Source of the DNA: Cupriavidus campinensis
Lineage (GTDB): Bacteria > Pseudomonadota > Gammaproteobacteria > Burkholderiales > Burkholderiaceae
Assembly: GCF_905397395.1 (NCBI RefSeq)
Contig: NZ_CAJPVH010000007.1
Span: 62,001 to 126,000, forward strand
Direction of reading: 5' to 3'
Length of the DNA: 64,000 bases
Numbering within the stretch: position 1 is the first letter of the stretch; the number at the start of each line of letters is the position of its first letter. The notes beneath the pieces are model-generated. The model searched no databases. It was not told the origin of the DNA and saw nothing but the letters and a program-made list of their open reading frames with translations. Positions 25,515 to 36,091 of this stretch are shown piece after piece. The position numbers and the translations under genes are program-made.

Positions 25515-26453
25515 ATGTCCATCCCCCGTCCTTCTCTTCTGTCCCGGGGTGCGCCCAGGTGGCTGGCCGGCGCGGCGGCGGCGGCCGTGTGCTGGCTCGC
25601 CTGTCTTGGCGCCGCCGTCGCGCAGGACACCGGCGAGTTATCCGGCACGCTGCGCAAGGCCAAGGACACCGGCAGCCTGATCATCGGCTACCGGGAATCA
25701 TCGCTGCCGTTCTCCTACCTGAACCAGGCGCGGCGGCCGATCGGCTATTCCATCGACGTCTGCACGGCCATCGTCCAGGCCGCAGCGGCGGAGGTGGGGC
25801 GTGACCTCGCCATCCAGTGGGTGCCGGTGACCTCGGAAAACCGCTTCGATGCCGTCACCTCGGGCAAGGTCGATCTCGAATGCGGTTCCACCACGCGCAA
25901 CGCCGAGCGGCTGAAAATGGTGGCGTTCTCGCCGGTGATCTTTATCGCCGGGACCAAGCTGATGGTGCCGCGCGGCTCCGCCATCAAGACCTTCCGCGAC
26001 CTCAAGGGCAAGACCGTGGTGGCCACCGCCGGCACGACCAATGCCGATGCGCTGGAGAAGCTCTCCACCCGCTTCGCCCTGAACCTCAAGGTGATCCGGG
26101 CGCGCGACCATGCCGATGCCTTCGAGGTGCTGCGCCACGGCGGCGCCGATGCCTACGCCGGCGACGACGTGCTGCTCTACGGCTTCCTGGCAAAGTCCGG
26201 CGCGGGCAAGCAGTTCGATGTGACGCGCGATTTCCTGTCCTACGACCCCTACGGGATCATGCTGCGCAAGGACGATCCGCAGTTCGCGGCGGTGGTGGAC
26301 CGCGCCGTGCGCGACCTCATCACCACGGGCGAACTGGAGCGGCTCTACAGGCAGTGGTTCCTGAGCCGGCTGCCCACCGGGGAGCGGCTGAACATCCCGA
26401 TGAGCGCACAATTGGAAGACATCCTCAGCAGCACGCCGCAGCAGCCGGACTGA
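25515..26453 (+). CDS. Amino-acid-type extracellular solute-binding protein (family 3)
   Basis: 312 residues with a signal peptide ending VAQD. Family 3 landmarks: TGSLIIGYRESSLPFSYL, PIGYSIDVCTAIVQ, KVDLECGSTTRN and KTVVATAGTTNADAL. It resembles GltI, the glutamate/aspartate-binding protein of an ABC importer, but no ABC permease or ATPase gene is nearby. It starts 4 bp after the DAACS symporter gene. It may serve a distant ABC permease or hand ligand to another system; both are inference. Confidence 0.9.
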   Translation: MSIPRPSLLSRGAPRWLAGAAAAAVCWLACLGAAVAQDTGELSGTLRKAKDTGSLIIGYRESSLPFSYLNQARRPIGYSIDVCTAIVQAAAAEVGRDLAIQWVPVTSENRFDAVTSGKVDLECGSTTRNAERLKMVAFSPVIFIAGTKLMVPRGSAIKTFRDLKGKTVVATAGTTNADALEKLSTRFALNLKVIRARDHADAFEVLRHGGADAYAGDDVLLYGFLAKSGAGKQFDVTRDFLSYDPYGIMLRKDDPQFAAVVDRAVRDLITTGELERLYRQWFLSRLPTGERLNIPMSAQLEDILSSTPQQPD

Positions 26454-26504
26454 GCCGATCCAATACAGGCGTGCCATACCGGGGTAGCGCCCGCTAACAC
26501 CTAA

Positions 26505-26571
26505 GTACAGTTTTGCATTGCTGCACCGCGATGGCGCAAACTGTACTCTTCCGCGCGCAGGTGTTCTGTAC
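26505..26571. promoter_or_regulatory. Three-part GTACAG/CTGTAC operator-like array upstream of the YdeP-fdhD-mocR genes
   Basis: The 225-bp gap holds three matching half-sites: GTACAG at 26505-26510 (inverted), CTGTAC at 26541-26546 and CTGTAC at 26566-26571. The first two lie in perfect 10-bp inverted arms, AGTACAGTTT (26504-26513) and AAACTGTACT (26538-26547). MocR/GabR-type regulators often bind sets of direct plus inverted repeats, and a MocR gene is third in the downstream unit. The link is inferred. No array of this kind precedes the mocR gene itself. Confidence 0.5.
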
Positions 26572-26678
26572 GTCCCTTCACTCATCAATCGCGCCTAGTC
26601 TGCATTAATCGCTGCGGATGCGCCGACATCACGGATAACCGGGCCGCGCTCCGAGCACTTGATTGCGAGTCGCCCCCG

Positions 26679-29015
26679 ATGAGTATCCCTACCCCAGAGA
26701 AGGGGCATGTTGCCCCCTACACGCACCCGGCCGCCGGCTGGGGCGCCCTGAAGCAAGTCGCTGTCAACCTGATCAAGGAGAAGGTTGCCGGCGGCAAGTA
26801 CAAGACCCTGTTCAAGCAGAACCAGCCGGACGGCTTCGACTGTCCCGGCTGCGCATGGCCTGACCGCCAGCACGCCTCGACCTTCGAATTCTGCGAAAAC
26901 GGCGTCAAGGCCGTGGCCGCCGAGGCCACCAGCAAGCGTGTGACCCCCGCGTTCTTTGCCGAGCACACCGTGACGGCGCTGATGGCCCAGTCCGATTTCG
27001 AACTCGAGCAGCACGGCCGCCTGACCCACCCCATGGTCTATGACGCCGCCACCGACAAGTACCAGCCGGTGGCCTGGCAGGACGCGTTCCAGCTGATCGC
27101 CCGGCATCTGAACCAGCTGGACGACCCCAACGCCGCCACGTTCTATACCTCGGGCCGCGCCAGCAACGAGGCCGCCTTCCTGTTCCAGCTGTTCGTGCGC
27201 ATGGTCGGCACCAACAACTTTCCGGATTGCTCGAACATGTGCCACGAGGCCACCAGCCGTGGCCTGCCGGTGACGGTGGGCGTGGGCAAGGCCACGGTGC
27301 TGCTGGACGACTTCCAGCTGACCGACGCCGTCCTCGTTTTTGGACAGAATCCGGCGACGAACCACCCGCGCATGCTCAACGAGCTACGCGACTGCGCCAA
27401 GCGTGGCGCGGCCATCGTGTCGATCAACCCGCTCAAGGAGCGCGGACTTCAGCGTTTTACGAGCCCGCAGCACGTCTCCGAGATGGTGACCGGGCAGAGC
27501 ACCAAGATTGCGACGATGTTCGTCCGCCCCAAGCTGGCCGGCGACTTCGCGCTGATCAAGGGCCTCGGCAAGCGCGTGATCGAGCTCGATGACGAAGCCA
27601 TCGCCACGGGCAGCAAGCGCGTGGTGGACGTGGACTTCCTGGCCGAGCACACGGCCGGCTTCGAGGCTTTCGCGGCCGACCTGCGCGCCGAATCGTGGGC
27701 CGACATCGTGGCCGAATCGGGCGTCCCGCGCGAGGACATCGACGCGCTGGCGGACGTCTACGTCAAGAGCGAGCGCACCATCGCCTGCTGGGGCATGGGC
27801 ATTACACAGCACAAAAACTCGGTCAGCACCATCCAGCTGCTATCCAACGTGATGATGCTGCGCGGCAATATCGGCCGCCCCGGCGCTGGGCTGATGCCGG
27901 TGCGCGGGCATTCGAACGTGCAGGGCGACCGCACGATGGGTATCGAGGAACAGCCGGACGAGGCATTCCTGGACCGCCTGGGCGCCGCGTTCGACTTCGA
28001 GCCGCCGCGCGCGCACGGCCAGGACGTGGTGGCCGCCATCAACGCGATGCTGGCCGGCAAGGTCAAGGTGTTTATCGGCCTGGGCGGCAATTTCTCGATC
28101 GCCACGCCGGACACGCCGCGCACCTGGGAAGCGCTGCGCCAGTGCGACCTGACCGTGAATATCGCGACCAAGCTGAACCGCAGCCACCTCGTGATCGGCA
28201 AGGACGCGCTGCTGCTGCCGACCCTCGGCCGCACCGAGATCGACCTCCAGAACGGCGTGGCGCAGGGCGTGACCGTCGAGGATTCGGTCTGCATGGTCCA
28301 TATCTCCTACGGCATGAACAAGCCGGCCTCGCCGGAGCTGCGGTCCGAGACCGCCATCGTGGCCGGCATGGCCGCCGCCACGCTGGGTTCGGACAAGGTG
28401 GACTGGCACTGGTACGCGCAGGACTACGCGCGCATCCGCGATGCCATCGAAAAGGTTATCCCGGGCTTCGAGCGGTATAACGAGCGCGTGGCGCAGCCGG
28501 GTGGCTTCCACCTGACGCCGGCCTCGCGCAACCGCGTGTGGCGCACCGCGTCCGGCAAGGCCCAGTTCCTGGTCCATGCGATCGACAAGGACACCCCGAT
28601 CCAGCGCGCCCGCGCCCGCTACGGCGACGACCTGCTGGTGATGATGACCACGCGTTCGCACGACCAGTACAACACCACGATCTATGGGCTGGATGACCGC
28701 TATCGCGGCGTGTTCGGCCTGCGCCGGGTGGTGTTCATCAACCCGGCGGACCGCGCGCGGCTGGGGTTTGCCGAGGGCGAGCGCGTGGACATCACCAGCG
28801 TCTGGGAAGACGGTGTGACGCGCCATGCCAGGGACTTCCTGCTGGTGGACTACGACATCCCGGCCGGCTGCCTGGGCGCCTACTACCCGGAAACCAATCC
28901 GCTGGTGCCGCTGGAAAGCATCGGCGACCGCTCGGGCACGCCCACCTCGAAGTCGATCCCGGTGCTGCTGGCCCGGGCCGCCTCGGTGCAAACGTCGGCG
29001 CAAGCAGCGGCATGA
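26679..29015 (+). CDS. FdhF/YdeP-family molybdopterin oxidoreductase
   Basis: 778 residues. The N-terminal Fe-S region has FDCPGCAWPD (C55, C58) and FEFCENG. The segment DCSNMCHEATSRG carries the probable Mo-ligand cysteine, and C-terminal molybdopterin-dinucleotide-binding regions include MMTTRSHDQYNTTIYG. There is no selenocysteine codon and no twin-arginine signal, so it is a cytoplasmic Cys-type enzyme. YdeP relatives are linked to acid resistance and formate-like chemistry, but the reaction is not settled. fdhD overlaps its stop codon (ATGA), consistent with the enzyme needing sulfur insertion into its cofactor. The start at 26679 lacks a strong ribosome site. Confidence 0.92.
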   Translation: MSIPTPEKGHVAPYTHPAAGWGALKQVAVNLIKEKVAGGKYKTLFKQNQPDGFDCPGCAWPDRQHASTFEFCENGVKAVAAEATSKRVTPAFFAEHTVTALMAQSDFELEQHGRLTHPMVYDAATDKYQPVAWQDAFQLIARHLNQLDDPNAATFYTSGRASNEAAFLFQLFVRMVGTNNFPDCSNMCHEATSRGLPVTVGVGKATVLLDDFQLTDAVLVFGQNPATNHPRMLNELRDCAKRGAAIVSINPLKERGLQRFTSPQHVSEMVTGQSTKIATMFVRPKLAGDFALIKGLGKRVIELDDEAIATGSKRVVDVDFLAEHTAGFEAFAADLRAESWADIVAESGVPREDIDALADVYVKSERTIACWGMGITQHKNSVSTIQLLSNVMMLRGNIGRPGAGLMPVRGHSNVQGDRTMGIEEQPDEAFLDRLGAAFDFEPPRAHGQDVVAAINAMLAGKVKVFIGLGGNFSIATPDTPRTWEALRQCDLTVNIATKLNRSHLVIGKDALLLPTLGRTEIDLQNGVAQGVTVEDSVCMVHISYGMNKPASPELRSETAIVAGMAAATLGSDKVDWHWYAQDYARIRDAIEKVIPGFERYNERVAQPGGFHLTPASRNRVWRTASGKAQFLVHAIDKDTPIQRARARYGDDLLVMMTTRSHDQYNTTIYGLDDRYRGVFGLRRVVFINPADRARLGFAEGERVDITSVWEDGVTRHARDFLLVDYDIPAGCLGAYYPETNPLVPLESIGDRSGTPTSKSIPVLLARAASVQTSAQAAA

Positions 29016-29908
29016 GCGAGGCGGAACTGGGCTACGCCCAGCGGCAGGTCGCCCGTCACAAGGGCGACGCCCGCACGGTCGACCTGGACTACGTAGCCGA
29101 GGAAGTGCCGGTGGCGCTGGTCTACAACGGCATCTCCCATGCCGTGATGATGGCCACGCCGCTGGACCTGGAAGTGTTCGCGGTCGGGTTCTCGCTGACC
29201 GAAGGCATCGTGGACAGTATCAAGGAGATCTACGATGTCGAGGTGCAGCCGGCTTGCGGGACCGATGGCCTGGATGGCATGAGCGGCATCGAGGTCCGCA
29301 TCGAAATCAGCCAGCGGGCGTTCATGGCGCTGAAGGACCGCCGCCGCTCGCTGGCCGGCCGCACCGGCTGTGGCGTGTGCGGCGTGGAGAGCCTGCAACT
29401 GCTGGACCTCCAGCCCGTGCCGATGCCGGTGCCGCGCCATCGCATCGTGCCGTCGCGCGAGGTCATCCAGCGCGCCGCCGCCGGCCTGCCGGCCCACCAG
29501 ATGCTGATGCGCACCACCGGCGGCGTGCATGCCGCTGCCTGGTGCGGGCCCGATGGCGAGGTGCTCCACGCCTTCGAGGACGTGGGGCGGCACAACGCCA
29601 TGGACAAGCTGATCGGCCACCTGGCCCGGCGCCGCGTGGTGATGGACGAGGGCTTCGTGTTCCTCTCCAGCCGCGCCAGCTACGAGCTGGTGCGCAAGGC
29701 CGCGCGCATGCATATCCAGATGCTGGCGACGATCTCGGCGCCCACCTCGCTCGCCATCCGCATCGCCGAGCAGGCCGGGCTGCGGCTGCTGAGCTTCTGC
29801 CGTCAGGAAGGCTTCGTCGAATACACGTCGCCGCCCGGACAATCCCAATCCGTATTACGATCTGAGCCGCTGGCAGCGGCGGCCGCGGTGACCACGGTGA
29901 CTGAATAG
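29012..29908 (+). CDS. fdhD: FdhD sulfurtransferase for formate dehydrogenase-type cofactors
   Basis: 298 residues with the family CxxC loop in GRTGCGVCGVESL, TGGVHAAAWC, and EDVGRHNAMDKLIG. FdhD carries sulfur from IscS to the molybdenum cofactor of formate dehydrogenase-type enzymes. The ATG overlaps the YdeP-like stop, so the enzyme and its maturation factor are coupled. The C-terminus SRASYELVRKAARM is also typical. Confidence 0.95.
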   Translation: MSEAELGYAQRQVARHKGDARTVDLDYVAEEVPVALVYNGISHAVMMATPLDLEVFAVGFSLTEGIVDSIKEIYDVEVQPACGTDGLDGMSGIEVRIEISQRAFMALKDRRRSLAGRTGCGVCGVESLQLLDLQPVPMPVPRHRIVPSREVIQRAAAGLPAHQMLMRTTGGVHAAAWCGPDGEVLHAFEDVGRHNAMDKLIGHLARRRVVMDEGFVFLSSRASYELVRKAARMHIQMLATISAPTSLAIRIAEQAGLRLLSFCRQEGFVEYTSPPGQSQSVLRSEPLAAAAAVTTVTE

Positions 29909-29968
29909 GGCAACCCCGCCCCCCCGCCAGCGTTCCGATGAACCCTGACGTGGCGAAAGGTTGGCGGT

Positions 29969-31411
29969 GTGACCCTGTATGAAAAGCTCGCGGCCGAGAT
30001 CGAGGCGCTGGTGCAGCAAGGCGTGCTGCTGCCCGGCGAGAAAATTCCGTCGGTCCGGCAGGCCGCCCAGCATCATCGCCTGAGCATTACCACGGTCATC
30101 CGGGCCTATCTGCTGCTGGAGTCGCGCGGCATGCTGGAGAGCCGGCCGCAGTCCGGCTACTTCGTGCGCGCCCGGCCCGGCGAGCCGGCCATCGACCTCC
30201 AGCCGACCCGCCCGGCGGCCCGCCCGTCGCCGGTGGACGTGAGCGCGCTGGTGCTGTCCACGCTGCGCTCGATCCGCGCCGACGACGCCGTCCCGCTCGG
30301 CTCCCCCTATCCCGACGCCAAGCTGTTCCCGTGGCAGCGGATCATCCAGTACGCCAACGCCATCGGCAAGCGCTACGAGTCGTGGAGCCTGCTGGACGAC
30401 CTGCCGCCCGGCTCGCCCCAACTGATCCGTCAGATCACGCGGCGCTACCTGGAAAACGGCCAGGCGGTGGACCCGAACGAGGTCATCGTGACGATTGGCG
30501 CCACCGAGGCCATCAACCTGTGCCTGCAGGCGGTGGCCAAGCCGGGCGACACCATCGCCGTGGAATCGCCGACTTACTATGCGATGCTGCACGCCATCGA
30601 GCGGCTAGGCATGCGCGCCGTGGAGGTGGCGACGGACCCCGTGGAAGGCATCGACGTGCAGGCGCTGGCCCGCCTGTTCGACGAGCGGTCCGTGGCTGCC
30701 TGCATGGTCATGCCGAATTTCCAGAATCCGCTCGGCTTCCAGATGTCGGACGAACGCAAGCAGGCACTCGTCAAACTGCTCACCGAGCGCGACATTCCGG
30801 TCATCGAGAACGATGTCTATGGCGAGCTGTACTACGGCGATGTGCATCCCACCTCGCTGAAGGCCTACGACAAGGCTGGCATCGTGCTGCACTGCTCGTC
30901 GTTCTCCAAGACGCTGACCAACGCCTACCGCATCGGCTGGGCGCTGCCGGGGCGCTACCGGGATCAGGTGGAGCGGCTCAAGTTCCTGAACACGCTGACC
31001 ACGCCGGCGATTCCCCAGCTGGCCATCGCCGAATTCCTGAAGAACGACGGCTACGACTACCACCTGCGGCGCGTGCGCAAGACCTATGCACAGCAGGCCA
31101 ATATCATGGCGGCGGCGGTGCGGCGCTTCTTTCCGGCCGGCACGCGTGTGTCGCGGCCGGCCGGCGGCTACGTGCTCTGGGTGGAGTTGCCCGAGGGCGT
31201 GGACGCCATGGCGCTGTATCACGCGGCGCTGGAGCGGCGGATTACCGTGGCGCCGGGGCACATCTTCTCGCCGGTGCCCACGTACACGCATTACATCCGC
31301 CTTAACTACAGCAGCGCATGGTCGGCCGAGGTGGAAGCGGCCGTGGTGACGCTGGGCAAACTGGTGACGTCGCTCGCAGAAGCGGCGCCCGGCAAGGAGA
31401 CAAGCGCATGA
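29969..31411 (+). CDS. MocR-family PLP-dependent transcriptional regulator (GntR plus aminotransferase domain)
   Basis: 480 residues with a GTG start. The N-terminal GntR-type winged helix has LLPGEKIPSVRQAAQHH and SITTVIRAYLLLESRG. Residues from about 100 form a type I aminotransferase fold, with the PLP lysine in SSFSKTLTNAYRIGW and NPLGFQMSDERK. MocR regulators bind PLP and often an amino acid. It lies 60 bp after fdhD and overlaps the next gene (ATGA). The CTGTAC array 3.4 kb upstream is the likely operator of the whole unit (inference). Confidence 0.92.
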   Translation: MTLYEKLAAEIEALVQQGVLLPGEKIPSVRQAAQHHRLSITTVIRAYLLLESRGMLESRPQSGYFVRARPGEPAIDLQPTRPAARPSPVDVSALVLSTLRSIRADDAVPLGSPYPDAKLFPWQRIIQYANAIGKRYESWSLLDDLPPGSPQLIRQITRRYLENGQAVDPNEVIVTIGATEAINLCLQAVAKPGDTIAVESPTYYAMLHAIERLGMRAVEVATDPVEGIDVQALARLFDERSVAACMVMPNFQNPLGFQMSDERKQALVKLLTERDIPVIENDVYGELYYGDVHPTSLKAYDKAGIVLHCSSFSKTLTNAYRIGWALPGRYRDQVERLKFLNTLTTPAIPQLAIAEFLKNDGYDYHLRRVRKTYAQQANIMAAAVRRFFPAGTRVSRPAGGYVLWVELPEGVDAMALYHAALERRITVAPGHIFSPVPTYTHYIRLNYSSAWSAEVEAAVVTLGKLVTSLAEAAPGKETSA

Positions 31412-31767
31412 ATCAAACTGAAGACAATGCCGATGAGGACACGCTCGATCCGGTACTGGCCGGCATCCTCGGTGCCCTGTGGCAGGCCGCGCGGGCGCCC
31501 GGCGGCGGGGCGCTCTCGCTGGCCCGCCTCAGCAAGCGCGCGGCAGTGCAGATGAGCGTGCTGCGGCGCGTGCTGACGCAACTGGCCGAGGCCGATCTGG
31601 CCGAGGCCGAGATCGACGAGTCAGGGCGGGGCACCGCCCGGCTGACCGCCGAGGGCCGCGCGCTGTGCGACCAACTGTTCGAGACCCCCGGCGCGCTGCC
31701 CGATCTGGATGATACCGATGACGATGAAGACCCGGGCGGGTCAGAGCACCTTCCCCGGATTCATTAG
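31408..31767 (+). CDS. Small winged-helix (MarR-like) protein
   Basis: 119 residues. A short acidic N-terminus is followed by a probable winged helix: LSLARLSKRAAVQMSVLRRVLTQLAEADL, then a wing with GRGTARLTAEGRALCDQL. The acidic tail DDTDDDEDPGG is unusual. It starts inside the mocR stop codon and is therefore translationally coupled. Its last 27 bp overlap the convergent FAD-oxidase gene. The DNA-binding role is inferred from the predicted fold. Confidence 0.75.
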   Translation: MNQTEDNADEDTLDPVLAGILGALWQAARAPGGGALSLARLSKRAAVQMSVLRRVLTQLAEADLAEAEIDESGRGTARLTAEGRALCDQLFETPGALPDLDDTDDDEDPGGSEHLPRIH

Positions 31768-33179
31768 TCCCTGCGGGTCCAGCGCCTGCTTGATGGCGCG
31801 CATCATCCCCAGTTCCACCTCGCTCTTGTAGCGCCGGTTCTCCTCGCGCTTGAGCTGGCCCAGGCCATGCTCGGCCGAGATCGACCCGTTGTGCGACTGC
31901 ACGCTGTTGTGGACGATCAGGTTGATGGCGTCCTGATGGATCAGGAACTGCTCGTGATCCACCCCCACCGGCGGGGACACGTTGTAGTGCAGGTTGCCGT
32001 CGCCCAGATGGCCGAAGGTGACCATGCGGGCGCCCGGGAAGGCGTCCTGGACCAGCGCGTCGGTGGTCTCGATGAAGTCCGCCACGCGCGAGACCGGCAC
32101 GGCAATATCGTGCTTGATGTTCTTGCCTTCCTCGACCTGCGCCATCGGGATGTGCTCGCGCAGGTTCCAGAAATCGCGCGACTGCTGCACGGACTCGGCC
32201 ACCACGGCGTCGGTGACCACGCCGGCCTCGAAGGCCGCTTCCATCATCGTCTCGAAGATGGCCCGGGCGTGCGCCTCGCCCTCGCTGTCGGACAGTTCCA
32301 GCAGCACCAGCTGCGGATGGGCGTCGGTGGCCGCCGTGAAGGGGTAGCGCAACTGCGGATAGTGCTTGCGCACGAGGTCCATGCACATCGCGGACATCAG
32401 CTCGAAGCCGGTGAGCATGGCGCTGGCGTGGGACTGGGCGATGGCCAGCAGCGCCAGCGCGGCGCGCGGGCTCTGCACCGCCGCCAGTGCCGTGACGCGC
32501 GCCCGGGGCAGCGGGTACAGCTTCATGACCGCCGCCGTGATGATGCCGAGCGTGCCTTCGGCGCCGATGAACAGGTCGCGCAGGTCGTAGCCGGTGTTGT
32601 CCTTGCGCAGGCCGCGCAGGCCGTCCCAGACCTCGCCCCTTGCCGTCACCACCTCCAGCCCCAGGCACAGCTCGCGCGTGTTGCCATAGCGCAGGACCGC
32701 CGTGCCGCCGGCATTGGTGGACAGGTTGCCACCAATCGTGCAGCTGCCCTCGGCCGCCAGGCTCAGCGGGAACAGGCGGCCATGCTCGCGCGCCACATCC
32801 TGCAACTGCTGGAGGATCACGCCGGCTTCCACGGTAATCGTGTTGTTGAGCGGGTCCACATGGCGCACCCGGTTCATCCGCTGCAGCGACAGCACCACCA
32901 CGCCGGCCGCGGCGGCCGGGCCAGCCTCGGGCGTGGCGCCGCCGCACAGGCCGGTGTTGCCGCCCTGCGGCACCACGGCCAGCTTGTGGGCGTGGCAGGC
33001 GTGGACCAGCGCGGCCACTTCCTCGGTGCTGCCGGGGCGCAGCACGGCCACGGCGTCACCGGTGTAGCGCTGGCGCCAGTCGGTCAGGTAGGGGGCCTTG
33101 TCGGCGGCCTCGGTCAGCACGTGTTGCGGGCCCACTGCGGCGCGGCAGAGGTCGAGGAACGAATCCAGGTGCGGAGCGG

Positions 33180-33183
<4 letters not shown>
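31741..33183 (-). CDS. FAD-binding oxidase, GlcD/D-lactate dehydrogenase type
   Basis: 480 residues. The PCMH-type FAD domain shows VVPQGGNTGLCGGATPE and GTLGIITAAVMKLYP; the C-terminal FAD-oxidase domain has FGHLGDGNLHYNVSPP and AEHGLGQLK. Family members oxidise glycolate, D-lactate or D-2-hydroxyglutarate; the substrate is not fixed here. It begins inside the stop codon of the DUF2069 gene, as the third gene of a coupled unit with wrbA. Its 3' end overlaps the convergent winged-helix gene by 27 bp. Confidence 0.92.
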
Positions 33184-34330
<1,147 letters not shown>

Positions 34331-34341
34331 CTAGCCCCCGC

Positions 34342-35712
34342 ATGACCGCCGCACGTATCGCCCGCCTGCGCAGGGAGTGGAATTTGCAGAAGGTGCGCGC
34401 GCTTGCGCGCTACGCCTTGCGCCGCGCCGGCGAGGACCGCCTGCCCCAGGTATCCGCCAGCCTGACCTTCACCACCGTGCTGGCCGTGGTGCCGGTGCTG
34501 ACCGTGGCGTTCGCGCTGCTGGCCGCATTTCCGGTGTTCCGGGACTTCCGGGGCCAGATCGAGTCCTTCCTGTTCCAGAACCTGATTCCGGGCGGCAATA
34601 TCAGCGATTCGGTCTCGCGCTACCTCGGCCAGTTCGCCAAGAGCGCGCGCGGGCTGACCGCGCTGGGTCTGGCGGGCCTGATGGTGACCTCGGTGCTGAC
34701 CATGCTGACCGTGGAAGACGCGCTGAACGCCATCTGGCGCGTCAAGCGGCGCCGGCCGCTGGCGCAGCGGGTGCTCGTGTTCTGGGCCGTGCTGACGCTG
34801 GGCCCGGTGCTGATCGGCGCCAGTCTCTCGGTCAGTTCCTACCTGATTTCGGTGTCGATGGGCTACGTGGGATCCATGCCGATGGGTATGGGGCTGATGG
34901 TCAGCACCGTGCCGGTGATGCTCTCGGCGCTGGCCTTCGCCTTCCTCTATATGGCCGTGCCGTACGCCTATGTGGACTGGCGCGATGCCATCGTGGCCGG
35001 TGTGGTGGCCGCCGTGGCCTTCGAGGTGGCCAAGCGCGTGTTCGGCTACTTCATCACCCATATTCCGACCTACACGGCGGTCTACGGCACCTTCGCGGTG
35101 CTGCCGCTGTTCCTGCTGTGGATGTACGTGAGCTGGCTGGTCACGCTGCTCGGGGCGACCATCGCCGCCAACCTGCCCGTGATCCGGGAAGGCCACTGGC
35201 GCCGCCGCACCTTCGCCGGCAGCGAGTTCTTCGACGCGCTGGGTATCCTGCTGCTGCTCTACCGTGCCCGGGACGAGGTGCCGCGCAGCGTGGGCGAACT
35301 CGACATGGGCCGCAAGCTACGGATGGAGGCCGACTATCTGGCCAGCCTGCTGGCCAAGCTCAAGACCCTGCACCTGGTGGGCAAGCTCCAGCAGGATCGC
35401 GGGCAGGCGCACTGGGCGCTGCTCTGCGACCCGTCGCAGGTGACGCTGCGCACGCTGTACGACCGCCTTGTGCTGAACCTGGCACGCCTGCCGCGCACGG
35501 CGCTGGCGCAGCAACTGCAGGGCGTGGACCTGCTCCGGTCGATGCTCGACAACCCCCAGCTGGACCAGCCGCTCGAGGCCGTGTTCCGCCAGCAGTTGCT
35601 GACGCCGGCCGCCAACGAGGCGCCGGGAGCCAGCGGCGATACCGGGGACGAAGGCGGCCCGCAGCGCCGCACGCTCGAGGTGGTGCCGCCCGGCTGGCAC
35701 GGGCAGGTCTGA
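34342..35712 (+). CDS. YihY/BrkB-family membrane protein with C-terminal cytoplasmic extension
   Basis: 456 residues. The membrane part carries the family motifs SASLTFTTVLAVVPVLTV, TVEDALNAIWRVKRRRP and TYTAVYGTFAVLPLFLLWMYVSWL. Residues from about 290 form a ~160-residue soluble extension (GSEFFDALGILLLLYRARDEVPRSV) with a winged-helix look, ending in an acidic linker. This is the longer form common in betaproteobacteria; its function is not established. The start at 34342 follows the divergent promoter region by about 20 bp. Confidence 0.9.
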   Translation: MTAARIARLRREWNLQKVRALARYALRRAGEDRLPQVSASLTFTTVLAVVPVLTVAFALLAAFPVFRDFRGQIESFLFQNLIPGGNISDSVSRYLGQFAKSARGLTALGLAGLMVTSVLTMLTVEDALNAIWRVKRRRPLAQRVLVFWAVLTLGPVLIGASLSVSSYLISVSMGYVGSMPMGMGLMVSTVPVMLSALAFAFLYMAVPYAYVDWRDAIVAGVVAAVAFEVAKRVFGYFITHIPTYTAVYGTFAVLPLFLLWMYVSWLVTLLGATIAANLPVIREGHWRRRTFAGSEFFDALGILLLLYRARDEVPRSVGELDMGRKLRMEADYLASLLAKLKTLHLVGKLQQDRGQAHWALLCDPSQVTLRTLYDRLVLNLARLPRTALAQQLQGVDLLRSMLDNPQLDQPLEAVFRQQLLTPAANEAPGASGDTGDEGGPQRRTLEVVPPGWHGQV

Positions 35713-35737
35713 CCCCGGCGCGCGGGCCAGTTCCCGG

Positions 35738-36055
35738 CTAGAACGGAATCCGCCCGCGCAGGATGTCCGCGTACATCACCCAATCGCCCATCAGGCTGTA
35801 GAACGGGTGCCGGAACGTAGCGGGCCGGTTCTTCTCGAACCCGAAGTGGCCCACCCAGGCAAACGCATAGCCGGACACCACTGCACCCAGCAGCCACCAC
35901 GCGTTGCCGGTAACCACCAGCGCCGCCAGACAGGCCAGCGCCAGCGTCGAGCCTGCGAAATGGAGCCGGCGGCAGGTCCGGTCCCGGTGCTCGTTCAGGT
36001 AATACGGATAGAACGCGGCAAAGCTCTCGAATTCGCGGCTGTGGGTTTGCGCCAT
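35738..36055 (-). CDS. Mpo1-like (DUF962) membrane protein
   Basis: 105 residues. The N-terminal pattern FYPYYLNEHRDRTCRRLHFAG has the His residues conserved in the family, followed by two membrane segments and EKNRPATFRHPFYSLMGDW. The yeast relative Mpo1 is a 2-hydroxy fatty acid dioxygenase needing Fe2+; the bacterial role is inferred. GGAGA precedes the start. It is convergent with the YihY gene; the 36-bp gap to the hydrolase gene suggests independent expression from 36056 onwards. Confidence 0.85.
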   Translation of the reverse strand: MAQTHSREFESFAAFYPYYLNEHRDRTCRRLHFAGSTLALACLAALVVTGNAWWLLGAVVSGYAFAWVGHFGFEKNRPATFRHPFYSLMGDWVMYADILRGRIPF

Positions 36056-36091
36056 GGTCGTCTCCGGGTTCGGTGTTGTTATGGTTCCAGT

